64,000 nt of DNA, taken from positions 62,001-126,000 of the forward strand of contig WHVD01000060.1 in assembly GCA_015178975.1 (NCBI GenBank), read 5' to 3'. Shown here piece by piece: positions 12,240-22,310 of the stretch (positions are counted from its first letter, which is position 1; each line of letters opens with the position of its first letter). The notes beneath the pieces were generated by a model. That model was not told where the DNA came from and searched no databases. It worked only from the letters and a program-made list of their open reading frames with translations. Position numbers and translations under genes: made by a program. The stretch is from Hysterangium stoloniferum (Eukaryota > Basidiomycota > Agaricomycetes > Hysterangiales > Hysterangiaceae).

Positions 12240-12724
12240 ATGGTCAATACCTCCTCCTCAGACTCCCTACCCCTCAAGAAAAATCACAGCTCGGGTTCAA
12301 AGTGCTCGCGAAAGGAGAGGCCTTCCCCGTCGTCGAGTAAGCAGTGCATCAACGAGACGTCTCCCAACAAACATTGCATGGTATCTCTCTGTCAATTTGA
12401 TTGTAAAGTCGTCCACCTTCCGATTTTTCACGAACACCAAGGTATGGTAGACATTGAGCCGGTTTGGTTTTGCTAATACACCTGATCTTAGGAACTGCCG
12501 ATAATTTTTGTCGTGCACGGTTCGGTGGAATTATCTTGGAAAATGTAGGCCATGGTTATGCTCGTATATGTCTTGTCACTCACGCATTTCAGGCTCTCGT
12601 TTATGTCAATGCAGCACATTCAGTGCAGCTATTAAACCGCAAGGCGATTGACGTTTTGACTAGTGGTATGGGGCTTTTTGTAAGAACACCGCCCCCGGAC
12701 AAACTCACACGAGTGCTTCCTTAA
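12240..12724 (+). CDS. Hypothetical protein, weak three-exon model
   Basis: A forward model starts at 12240 (MVNTSSSDSLPLKKNHSSGS). Introns at about 12442-12491 (GTATGG to TCTTAG, 50 nt) and 12547-12594 (GTAGGC to TTTCAG, 48 nt) keep one frame open through ALVYVNAAHSVQLL to a stop at 12724. Intron size and branch-like CTAAT fit this genome. There is no domain, and a reverse frame across the same bases is equally plausible, so confidence is low. Confidence 0.25.
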
Positions 12725-14539
12725 GCATGAGGATTATATTCCGCTACTGCGACAACAGCAAACACCTTTTACTCCGATTTGTCATACTAGGTATCAAACC
12801 GGCTCTTTCTATGAACCATATCCCATTGTAGCACTTGTACCGGACGATTCATCGGGGAACTTGGCTATTATTCTTGATATATTCCCTCACGCTTCTTACA
12901 TTTCCTCTGCAGTTATCTTAATTTAATTTACTCAGCCAATCTAACAGGTACTACCAAAGCAGAATCTATAGTATAAGGGTCATACGGAGCTATTATGGCT
13001 TAAATCAACAGATAACAGTGATTTCCAATCGTTGGCTATGAGATTACAGGAAATAAGAAGTTCCCCTTTAAATACCAATATTGGGGAGTTAATCTGCTCT
13101 CCTGTGTGTGTTCGGAGGCAGAGGATACTAAATCTGACCGTATATTGAGATCACAGGTGTTAATTTGTTGGACATTGTACTAGGATGAATGCTTTCCCAC
13201 AGCGACCGGCATGGCTGTCCCACCGAGTACTGGTAATTAACGCAGTCCGGTTGCATGCCCTGTAAGGCTTGACCTGGAAAGAGGCAGCTAATAAAGAAAT
13301 GTCATTTTTGGGCAAGATTCGCAATGAACCTAACATGTGAGAAGGGGAGAAGTGGGTAAAGGTTTCCCCAGCGCCTCCTTTTTTTCAAGGAGGGTAGTTC
13401 TTCGAATATTTCTTGTCATTCCCAAGACTTCCGTAAGATCTCTGTTGTTTCAGCCACGATAACCGCCTCATTGAACCGACGACCTATTTGCCATTCTACG
13501 GTCCACAAGCTTCCTTGGTTAGTACAACGAAAATGAACACCTTTTGTGGCATTAACTGGACAGCCGTTTTCTTTTCTTTTCTTTCCCTTTTGCAGGGCCA
13601 ACGGTCTAAGGATTAGTTTCCTGGATACATTTGGGAAGTCATGTAAACCCGAGATTCGCAGATGCGGTAGCGTAGATCGGTCCGTTTTAGTAAGCTTCAC
13701 TAGGCTTACAGATGTACCGCTGAATAACTCACAGCGCACATTAGTTATTTATAAATTGACCATATATGCTGAAATAATAGCTCTTGTCAGTTGGTGAGTA
13801 TTCCCAGTCCAGACCGAAGACAGGATATACTTAGGAAAATATACAGAATCTTCCCGAAGGACGATCGACGATTCAACCACCCCTGGGGCGAAAAACTGTA
13901 TGTGGGACCTCTCTATCCAATAAAAGCATGGGGTGTTAAACTAAACACTCAGTGTGCACAAGCCACATATCAAAATGGCGAAGCGAGTGTATCATACCTG
14001 AATCTCACAATCATAATGGTGGCTGGTGTAACCACCGAACACCTAGAGTCATGTATATTACACCGGCAATCATCACAATTTCATCGCTGAGAAGTATGAA
14101 TCTGTGACATTGAATAGAACACATTTGGAGAAGAGGATTCAGAATCAAAACCTGCGCATATAACCTTCAATTTCCGACAATGGACAGGAAGTCCTATGAA
14201 GACTAAGTAGATTATTTAATGGCCTCTATTGTTAATTTCAATAGCTCACGTGGTCCTGAGACACTATTGCAAATATATGCGAATTACTTGGCCCATTATG
14301 TAGGTCTCCGAGGCTGCGAACGTTGTGTTCATGTTCATAACAAAAACGCTGAGGTAGGTGGAAGTCGTCAAGCTATACTTTAAATTGTACAAGAGTGGCC
14401 AAGTTATGTCGCAACGTGGCGTCTTCTACACGGTGAGCTCAAATACACGATTTCAGGATACACTAAAATTTACGCAAAGGGGATATACAATATACGAAAA
14501 ATTGGCCAAATAAACATTGAAATACATGTAGCATGGACT

Positions 14540-15560
14540 TCATGGTGTAGGAGCAAATTGCCACAACTAAGAATGCAAAATTAGGGTCCAACGCCGATGA
14601 ACGCAAATCAACTCACCCTTCTGTTCCAAACATAGAAGACATACGGTGATAAAACATTTTTAACAAAGCCAGAAACGGGGGGAAATTCGGAACTTTTGGG
14701 TGTGTGGATAATCGTGTACACGAGGAACGTAAAAGGCGGCTGATGATATGAGATGTGTAGTGACGACGAACCCAAACCAAACAAATAACGTCCTTCTTAC
14801 CAACGACTTCACATGGTTACCTGACACATCCGAAATGTGCTTTAGTTCTTCCTCGGAAAAACCAGAGGCACGAATTCTAGCCGGATCAAGATGCGATATT
14901 TCTTGGGCCATCTTTATCCGTCCTTTTGAATGAATTAGGGTAGATGAACCAACGACAAGTGACATACGTGTGTTACGAGATGACTTGCAAATCCGTCGAC
15001 CAGTTCTCGAAAGCGAGCTGCATCGAAAGCCTGTTGTTTGTGGGCTTTCACTCTTTTACCATTACCCCAGGTAGCTCCAGCGGGTAGGCATGAGGTAAGG
15101 TAATCCTTAAGTTTCTCGACGCCTGCATGGAGCGACAAGTGTGCCGCAACGATTGTATCTATATTATATCTTGGGGCATAAAGTGGATAGTACACGCTTT
15201 CCTCCCAACTATGTCGGAAGTTCAAAGCACATTGCTATGTTTAGATGGAGCAAAACACTGACTCGTGGTGGTGCTTGATTGCAGCATACCATTGTAAAGC
15301 GTACTCAATGAATACTCGTATCTTGGCCTTCGGTATTGTGGCTGCTTTCTGAACGGTATTGTTTTTATAAACGATAATTCCCAAACAGCGAAAGGTTAGA
15401 AGTTGCTCACTTGGTAAATATTCAACAGACCATTGGTCAACATAGCATGGGAGCCTGCCATCTCCCATTGCTGAACTTCATAGATATCTTCCGGCCTTGC
15501 CCCGAAGGCTGCTTCAGTGAAGTTTTCGAGTCCATTGCGCAAGAAATGAATGGTGGACAT
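14540..15560 (-). CDS. Hemerythrin-like (HHE) domain protein
   Basis: Six exons on the reverse strand (15560-15411, 15348-15263, 15208-14968, 14911-14801, 14739-14617, 14566-14540) join in frame through GT-AG introns of 50-62 nt to give about 245 residues and a stop. The start at 15560 gives MSTIHFLRNGLENF; an upstream exon cannot be excluded. Hemerythrin features are in order: MAGSHAMLTNGLLNIYQ near residues 34-50, IKHHHDWEESVYYPLY across the second intron (His cluster plus acidic ligands), AAHLSLHAGVEKL, then SHLVTHMAQEISHLDP. The C-terminus SPYVFYVWNRR-LWQFAPTP matches the family tail as I recall it. Such proteins hold a di-iron centre for oxygen or redox sensing; the fungal role is unclear. 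All splice junctions are in phase, so it looks intact. Confidence 0.85.
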
Positions 15561-15971
15561 GTTGCTACCACTTACAAACAACGAATAGGAGAAAAGGTCG
15601 TCACTCTCAGACCTTCCAAACTCATCACAACTTTCATACTATCTTACTAAATTTCCTTGGTACGTTCTTAATTTTAGTTCTGACGTATTTTAGAGATTGG
15701 ACCAGTGCGAATATTTCCTCAAGTGCGCGAATCATTTAGAACACGTTCTACTTTGGGATGTAGTTATTCCTTTATTAGTTCCCGATAAAAAATGCGTTAA
15801 AAATTTTCTAGAATATTCCGAGGAAAGCCCGATGAAAAAAATCTTTTTTTTTTGGCGTGTTGATGAGTAATAGTCTGCTATTGGAAATCCACCACGAGCG
15901 CTAGGCGAGTGCTTTAGGTTGATGGTACTAGACTGTCATATTCTGAGAATTTAGTAGCGAATTCCAAAACC
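15561..15971. other. Upstream region of the hemerythrin-like gene
   Basis: AT-rich, with poly-T runs near 15841. It should hold the promoter and 5' UTR of the gene at 14540-15560, but I see no clear TATA element or other gene. Confidence 0.4.
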
Positions 15972-16226
15972 TATTAAAATAGTATGAATTATTGTAATAC
16001 ACAATCTACAAGGGTTTGATAGACTTGTAATAGAAGTACTTGTGTGTCAATCAATGTGTCAGTTAGTGAATCACCTTCTGACTTGATAAATTTGGTGCTA
16101 GTTTAGGTGTACACTGGTAAAATATGCATTAACCTCGAAAAGAATGGTCCATAATTTATGTTTTGATATGAAAAAAAGAAATAGGTGAGCTGACCCTAGG
16201 AAAGTGTTTCATCATCATTTCCAACA
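15972..16226 (+). repeat. Short LTR-like element, family G, copy 1
   Basis: This 255-bp unit ends in TTTCCAACA and is flanked by AAACC (15967-15971) and AAATC (16227-16231), a 4-of-5 target duplication. It aligns along its length with 47819-48088, which has a perfect duplication. The size, the CA end and the 5-bp duplication suggest a small solo LTR. No coding capacity. Confidence 0.6.
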
Positions 16227-16560
16227 AAATCTGGCCGAGATATGCTACACAACTGTCCTTTTTACTATGCCTTTCTTATCTGTCACCCTCTAATTGAACT
16301 GTCTTGTGTATCTGTTTCAAGTTGTTCATAGGTCTATGAACAATTCGATTTGCTTCCAAATAATTTCCCTGCCTTGCTATCGTGGTGATTTATGTAAGAA
16401 CCCATTTCATGACCTCTGCTAGAGAAATATGTCTAAGTCATGATTGATCTCAACATGGTTAGCTCACTCTTGATAAGTGACATATGAATTCTCCGATGGC
16501 TACATTAAATCATACAAGACAAGGAGTGTTAGATTGAGTAATGCTAGCAGTGTTTCCCAG

Positions 16561-16631
16561 GGTCAGGTGGTGTAGTGGCAATACCCTTGCTATATATACA
16601 GAAGCCCTAAGTTCAATCCCCAGTCTGGCCA
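16561..16631 (+). other. tRNA-like sequence in the TRIM-1 5' LTR
   Basis: 71 nt. The 5' end GGTCAGG pairs with 3' TCTGGCC (plus A) as an acceptor stem with wobbles. An A-box-like GGTGTAGTGG and a B-box-like GTTCAATCCC lie at tRNA spacing. The anticodon loop lacks the usual U33, so this is tRNA-derived, not a working tRNA. Confidence 0.75.
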
Positions 16632-16760
16632 TTCATTTTCTACACTTTTAACAGGTTATGAGTCCCGCTATGTGCTATAGGGCATGGTTCCTGTGTGTAG
16701 AGTGAACAGCTATATTTGTGTGTGGTATAGTGGACAAGTCTGGACAAAAGAGCCGGAGAG

Positions 16761-17480
16761 TGTTAAGAACTGGAAACTGACTAATGTCGGTGGCCGACAG
16801 GGACCGATCGGAAGGACTTGGCTTCAGCTTATGGGCTGTGCCCTCGCAAATATCCGCAGGATGTCCTTAAATTTCGGGCGGGCGAAGACTAGTCCTAGTG
16901 AGTACCTTTCGGCGTGATACCGATCGGAATCGAAGGACAAGTCGGGCATCGGGCCAAGGGGTCGGGGCCGGGAGTGGGCGAGCGCACGCGAAGGCGGATG
17001 GGGGAAGTCTTAGTATGAGACTGATACAGGTGTATGAGGGTATTCTGAGTCGATATTCTGATTGTCTTGTAACTACAATTACAGCGGGTTCATATACAAG
17101 TAACAGGCGTCTGGAAAGTACTAATGGGGAGAAGGGCGGAACACGGTATTAACAATAAGCTTGACTAGGAACGGGAAGTTTATGATTAGTTCGGAGGCCG
17201 ATGATAACCGAGAGCGGGATTACGATAAAAGGAAATGGTTCGAGGACTACAAATATAGATAGACATATGCGAAACATAAGATTGAACGGATCAACATAAT
17301 AAAGGGGACGTATCAAAGTTTGACCAGACAATACGAGTTATTTGATGTGGGCGTAAATGGAGTTTGATCTTCGCGAAACATTCGTCAGCTTCGGGGCCGA
17401 TGGTTTCCGAGAGGATGACTTGAAATGTTGACAAGTGGCGATAACCTCGGGGCCGATAGGGTTGCGACACGGTCGTAACA
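16761..17480 (-). repeat. Solo LTR, family A, with target duplication GAGAG
   Basis: 720 bp in reverse orientation, from TGTTAAGAACTGG to CGGTCGTAACA, flanked by GAGAG on both sides (16756-16760, 17481-17485). It is nested in the internal region of TRIM-1. It is CpG-rich and very similar to the copy at 34174, so it is young. Confidence 0.92.
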
Positions 17481-17567
17481 GAGAGGACCTATATCTGCAT
17501 ATAATATTGTTGAGTGCTAGCATTAAGGGAGTGTGTTAGATTGAGTAATGCTAGCAGTGTTTCCCAG

Positions 17568-17638
17568 GGTCAGGTAGTGTAGTGGTAACACCCTTGCTAT
17601 ATATGCAGAAGCCCTGGGTTCAATCCCCAGTTTGGCCA
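17568..17638 (+). other. tRNA-like sequence in the TRIM-1 3' LTR
   Basis: Same arrangement as 16561-16631: acceptor-stem halves GGTCAGG and TTTGGCC, A-box-like AGTGTAGTGG and B-box-like GGTTCAATCCC. It differs from the 5' LTR copy at only a handful of positions. Confidence 0.75.
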
Positions 17639-17660
17639 TTCATTTTCTACACTTTTAACA

Positions 17661-17998
17661 AGGAGGCCCCAGGCCTAATGTTTAATGCTGGTTATTGGAT
17701 GGCATGCAAATGCACAACTTGAAAAATCCCTAGGTCATGCCTTTCCACCACTCAAAATTTCCAATCTGGCTTTGAATATTTGCCAGCTGCTGTGTGTTTG
17801 CCTCTAATACCCTTATAACCATCTGTTACTATTCCACAGTGAACCTTACCATTGAGTTGTCCAACTTTACAACTGTATACTTGTGCCATAGCTACTTCAT
17901 CACCTAGGTACCATGTATACTGCTGTTATACAGCCACGGAATCAAATACATACTTTCAACAATATTTTCTAGAAAACTCAAGATTCCCACAGACGACT
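17661..17998. other. Gap between TRIM-1 and the copia element
   Basis: No LTR or domain is recognised. A reverse frame (HCGIVTDGYKGIRGKHTAAG) is open for a short distance, but I cannot place it in a family. Confidence 0.35.
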
Positions 17999-18371
17999 TA
18001 GTGGTAAGATGTAAGCTCAGTATATTAGGTAGTAATAGCTAAGGTTACATATTAACTAACAATGGTCAGGTAAGCTATGGCATAGCTACTCGACATTTGA
18101 TTCCAACACTCCCCCTCAAATGGAGCGGAGTCCTAGTTCAAAAGTGAAATGTTCAGCTTTAATAGAAGGGAGGGCTTTAGTGAGAGTGTCTGCAACCATG
18201 TTGCCAGTTGGGCAGTAAAGAATGTGAATAGAACTGTTAGTAATAGAAAAATTAATAAAATGATAATGAATGTCAATGTGCTTTGTTCAAGCATGATAAT
18301 TACCATCCTTCGTAAGTGTGAGAGATACTGCAAAATATACTCCAAAATATAGTCCAGAAGAGCCCACACTA

Positions 18372-18914
18372 TATTTCCATTATTATTTCTATTTTCTCTT
18401 TATTTTATCATATGCATATATTTAGTTTGATGGCCTATGCATTCGGTACATTGACTCTTGTGGGCACATACGTGCCAGGCTTATGTATTCTAGTGCCAGT
18501 AGTTAGAACTCAGACACTTTTTACCCCACAACCATGACTTACCCAGACACCCAGTTAGTGTCCTGTAAGTTGTGATTGGGGTATCATCTCAACCGTCACA
18601 GATGGGCTTTAACTACTAGCACAATCAGAGTTTCAAACTATACTAGTCCAAAATCAAACCATTATCTCAATTCGTGTGGACTACATCTGCACTACTCTGT
18701 TATTTGACTCTCTTGTTATTCTCTTCAACACTCGAGCAGTCATTCGGAATTGTACTTTACAGTCGATTCTCCTTTATTCATTTTAGCTCTCTATTCTACT
18801 CTTGATAGCTAATTCACTCAACCGTATTGAACTAAACAGTCAATACACGTTTGGTCTGTATTAGACTTAGATAGTCAATACATCATTGTGTCATACCTAA
18901 ATAGTCAATATTCA
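18372..18914 (-). repeat. LTR-like insertion, family F, copy 1 (inside copia RNase H)
   Basis: About 540 bp ending AATAGTCAATATTCA. It interrupts copia RNase H between SAITLTVKNGG and the HIDIHYHF part. It aligns in its end blocks (AGTCAATA, GTACTTTACAGTCGATTC) with 19333-19884 and with the reverse of 21929-22310. The left boundary is approximate and no clear target duplication is seen. Confidence 0.5.
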
Positions 18915-19332
18915 TCGTATATAGAATGGTTAGAACTTCCACCATTCTTCACAGTAAGTGTGATAGCAGATTGATTATCACTATAGAGTATAGTGGGGTA
19001 CTCGAGAGGTTGGAAGATTTTGCCAATGAGGTGATGTAGCCAAAGTATCTCTTTTGTGGCATGAGTAGCTGTGACATACTCAGCCTCAGTGGTTGAGAGG
19101 GTGATGAGTTCCTGTTTCTTCAACCCCCATGAGATGGCTCCTCCATCAATGAGGAAGGTATAGCCTGAAATGGCATGGCAATGTTCTTGTGATGTGCCAT
19201 CAGCATCAAAGTAGCCAATCAGTCCTTTCATCTCTGTGCCATAGGTGAGTCACCAGGTTTTTGTACCAATGAGATAGCAGTAGATGCATTTGAGTGCCTC
19301 CCAATGCAGTTGTGAAGGGTATGCATATATTA

Positions 19333-19884
19333 TGGTTGGACTATCGAATAATATGCATATTATTCGATAATATTTTCTATATTTTATTTCTATTTTTCTA
19401 TCCTTTATACTCTTTGAGTATTGCTCTATTTCCTTAGTTCAAAGCCCTGTGTATACCTATGGGCACACTTGGTGCCAAGGAGAATAGACACATTTTACCC
19501 AACAGACACCACCTCGTAACAACTCAGAACATCAAACAGCAAGAGGTGTCAAGGGTGATGTCTCAGCTACCAAGCAGGTAGCATTACTTAACTTACTGTT
19601 AGCTTCAGGACTTGAACCATGAAGGTTGAGTCCCTCACTCATGCTGCTCATACTCTTCCTTAGATAACTAATACCTTTATTGGTTATCTTTCCCTTCTCA
19701 CGACTGTGAGTTGTACCGGAACAGTCAACTCCCTTATTCTCTTCACTAGCCATCATGAGCAACTATACGGTTGCTCTAGTGATGTGTATTGTACTCCTTT
19801 ACTAGTACTGTTAGTCTAGTGACCTCTAGTATTGTACTAAATAGTCGATACTTGTTATCATGCTCGAATAGTCAATATTTTTCA
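19333..19884 (-). repeat. LTR-like insertion, family F, copy 2 (inside copia)
   Basis: 552 bp with TG start (TGGTTGGACTATCG) and CA end (TATTTTTCA), lying between copia RT and RNase H sequence. The flanks TATTA and TATAT are only partly alike. It holds a perfect inverted repeat near the left end (ATCGAATAATATGC/GCATATTATTCGAT). No coding capacity. Confidence 0.5.
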
Positions 19885-20001
19885 TATATTGAGCAGTCAG
19901 AATCCAATGACTCTTCACAGCAGTAGTCTGGGGTTCTCAGTGAACTGAGTGAGCTTTGAGATGATGAATGCAATATCAGGACATATACCAACTGCAAGAT
20001 A

Positions 20002-21479
20002 CAGTGAGGGACAAAACCCTTCCAATGATTTTTAGTTGTGGAAAGATTCTTGAATAACTCAAGAAAGGTTTTGTCCTGGTCACATGATTAGCACAAAACC
20101 TTATCGATTATCTGCAAATAAGGTTTTGTGTAATCATGTGACCTCTCAAAATTAGATATATATATATATAGCTGTTCACTTTCTAGTTTAACAACATTCC
20201 CACAACTTGATATTCTACACCATGAAAGCTCTTACTCCTGCTCAGGTTAGCCACATTCTCACTTTGCTCAATAAGGGCAAGTCTGCTTCCCAGATCTCTG
20301 CAATCACTGGCAGAGGCCTGTCCACTATATCCAGAATTCACTTTACCCATTGCCTATCACTTGCCAAAGCACCTGGTGGCCATCTATGCAAGCTTTCTCT
20401 CTCAGATATTCATTATTCCATCCAACAAATCACTTCTCAGAAGGCAGAACATGCCACTGAGGTCACCAAAATCCTTCAAAATATGACTGGAGAGTCCATT
20501 TCAGTGAAGACTGTTCATAGAGCACTCAAGAAGGCTAGAATGAGGGCTGTGGTGAAGATAAAATGGCCTTTACTCACAAAGAGGCATAGGAAGGCAAGGA
20601 TGGACTTTGCTCTGGCACACAAAGCCTGGACTGTGGGTGATTGGAAGAGGGTTGTTTGGTCAGATGAGACAAAAATTAATCATTTGGGTCAGATGGGAGG
20701 AAGTGGGTGTGGAAAAGGGCAGGAGAGGGGCTCAGTGATAAGCTGGTTGAGGGTACAGTCAATTTTGGAGGAGGAAATCTGATGTTGTGGGGCTGTATGT
20801 TGTGGGAAGGACCAGGATATTCCACCAAATGTGATGGAAGAATGGATGCTGACCTTTATGTTAATATCCTGGGGGATGAACCTCAAGCAACATGGAGTAT
20901 TATGGCAAGAATACAGAAGATGTGGTCTTTCAGCAAGACAATGACCCCAAACACAAGAGCAAGAAGGCCATTAATTGGTTTTAAAGGCAATGGATTTGTT
21001 GTCATGGTATGGCCACCTCAGTCTCCTGACCTTAATCCAATTGAACACTTCTGGTATTATCTCAAAAAGAGGCTGGGAGAGTATGAAGTGGCACCCAAGA
21101 GTATTCATGAGTTGTGGGAGAGGGTTCAGACAAAGTGGGAGAAGATCCCTGCCTCTACTTGTCAGAACTTGGTAGAGAGTATGTCTAGAAGGGTTGAGGC
21201 TGTTTTGAAGGCCAAGGGAGGCTATACCAAGTACTAGATTGTTTGATTTGTGTTCTTTTTATACCAGGGACAAAACCCTTCCAATGTGATTTTATTAGCG
21301 TTTTGTTTATAGTGTGGGAAATACTAATGATTATGTCATAATATTTTGAGGGCATATACATAGATAACATATAGACCAAACCAACCACCAAATATCAGGT
21401 CTGTATCTATAGTGGTTCTTGAGTTATTCAAGAATCTTTGCACAACTCAAAATGATTGGAAAGGTTTTGTCCCTCACTG
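20002..21479 (+). mobile_element. Tc1/mariner DNA transposon, complete ends
   Basis: Inverted repeats of about 64 bp (CAGTGAGGGACAAAACCCTT at the left, its near-perfect reverse at the right) are flanked by TA on both sides (20000-20001, 21480-21481). The 1478-bp element is inserted in the copia RT. It holds one transposase gene and is CpG-poor, so it is not recent. A related, more decayed copy is split by the Ngaro at 53.3-58.1 kb. Confidence 0.92.
20222..21237 (+). pseudogene. Tc1/mariner transposase, frameshifted
   Basis: The ATG at 20222 gives MKALTPAQVSHILTLLNKGK, a helix-turn-helix start. The DDE-type catalytic parts are visible: VVWSDETKI near 20660 in frame 1, QQDNDPKH at about 20931 in another frame, and SPDLNPIEHFW near 21030 in a third. 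The frame changes near 20690 and again on either side of the QQDNDPKH block, so no single frame encodes the whole enzyme. Length, about 340 residues, is normal for the family. The product would cut and paste the element at TA sites; this copy should be inactive. Confidence 0.88.
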
Positions 21480-21928
21480 TACATCAGTGAACTAAGAGCA
21501 GCATAAAATAGTACCTGTTGTATTTTTGCAGTTTTGGCTGCTGACTTTGGGAATTGGATCTTCAAGAGTTGTATATTTGCATCCATTGGGATGGAGACTG
21601 ATTTCTGGTCTGTGAAATTGTACTTGGTGAGAATTGCTTCAATGTTGGGTTGCTGTGAGATGGAGATGGTACAAATGTCATGATCATGAGTGACCTTCAT
21701 TCTGAGCAACTGGCTGGTGGGCCCAAGCTCAGTGATCTTGAATTGAGATCCAATTTTGGCCTTGATTGCTTTGACAAGTTCTTTTAAGCTGCCAGTTATT
21801 GCACAGTCATCAACATGTGATGCTAGAATGAGCAAATGTGTGTGAATTCTTGTGACAAAAACACCCCAGTCAGCTTCAGTATGGTGGAAGCCTGTGAAGG
21901 GTCGTGGAAGTTCTGATCGCTCTATGTA

Positions 21929-22310
21929 TGAAGAATATTGACTGTTTAGGTAAACATGACTATATATTGACTATTGAAGTACTGTATAATATAGAAAGTA
22001 AATAGCTTTAGTCAACTTTAGTAGTGGAAAGACAACTAAGACAACTAAGGGAAATGGAATCGACTTTACAGTACAATTCCAAGAAGTGAGTCAACTAAGA
22101 ATGAGTTGAAAGAGAAGGAGGTTGATATGAGTACTGTGAAGTGCGAGTTGAAACCGGCAGTAGTTTGAGCTTTGACTATTCAGTATGAAGCTAGATAGTA
22201 TCTATGTACCCACAGGTATACATAGATCTATGAACTAATATAAATACTACTAAACTCGAAATATAGGAGGTAAAATATAATCAGAGATATATTTTAGGAT
22301 ACCTCCCACA
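21929..22310 (+). repeat. LTR-like insertion, family F, copy 3 (inside copia RT)
   Basis: 382 bp from TGAAGAATATTGACTG to ACCTCCCACA. It interrupts copia RT between LATLGF and RSELPRPF on the reverse strand. It is in the opposite orientation to the two other F copies. No target duplication is recognised. Confidence 0.5.

Larger units (their letters stand above)
8212..14539. other. Long unassigned stretch between two host genes
   Basis: CpG-rich, host-like composition with only short frames and no domain I recognise. Weak gene-like signals are listed separately (8930-9366 reverse, 12240-12724 forward). A reverse frame at 9814-10083 and one at 13416-13739 are open but have no recognisable motif. 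Short blocks at about 11960-12060 and 13790-14010 recur elsewhere in the window (see findings). This may be decayed gene sequence or genes too diverged for me to name. Confidence 0.4.
16527..17660 (+). mobile_element. TRIM-1: complete miniature LTR element with a tRNA-like sequence in each LTR
   Basis: Two near-identical 127-bp LTRs (16527-16653 and 17534-17660), both starting TGTTAGATTGAG and ending CACTTTTAACA, bracket a short internal region. The outer flanks are AGGAG on both sides (16522-16526, 17661-17665). Directly after the 5' LTR comes GGTTATGAGTCCC, close to the copia primer site GGTTATGGGCCC at 27016, which matches the cleaved 5' half of initiator tRNA. Directly before the 3' LTR is a purine tract, AAGGGAGTG. 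Without the family A solo LTR nested inside (16761-17480), the internal part is about 155 bp and has no reading frame. It therefore depends on enzymes from another element, probably copia-like. A solo LTR of this family lies at 47493-47617. It looks whole apart from the insertion. Confidence 0.85.

Noticed and set aside
12240-12724. A confident three-exon secreted Cys-rich protein
   Set aside because: Introns look acceptable, but there is no signal peptide or family and a competing reverse frame exists; kept only as a low-confidence model.
16561-16631. Functional tRNA genes at 16561, 17568, 40322 and 47527
   Set aside because: Anticodon loops lack U33 or the stem is imperfect, and each lies inside a mobile LTR unit. 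They are tRNA-derived parts of repeats.
16527-16653. Classifying the tRNA-bearing units as ordinary SINEs
   Set aside because: TG/CA ends, fixed 5-bp duplications, no A- or T-rich tail, and one copy with paired LTRs, primer site and purine tract all point to LTR biology.
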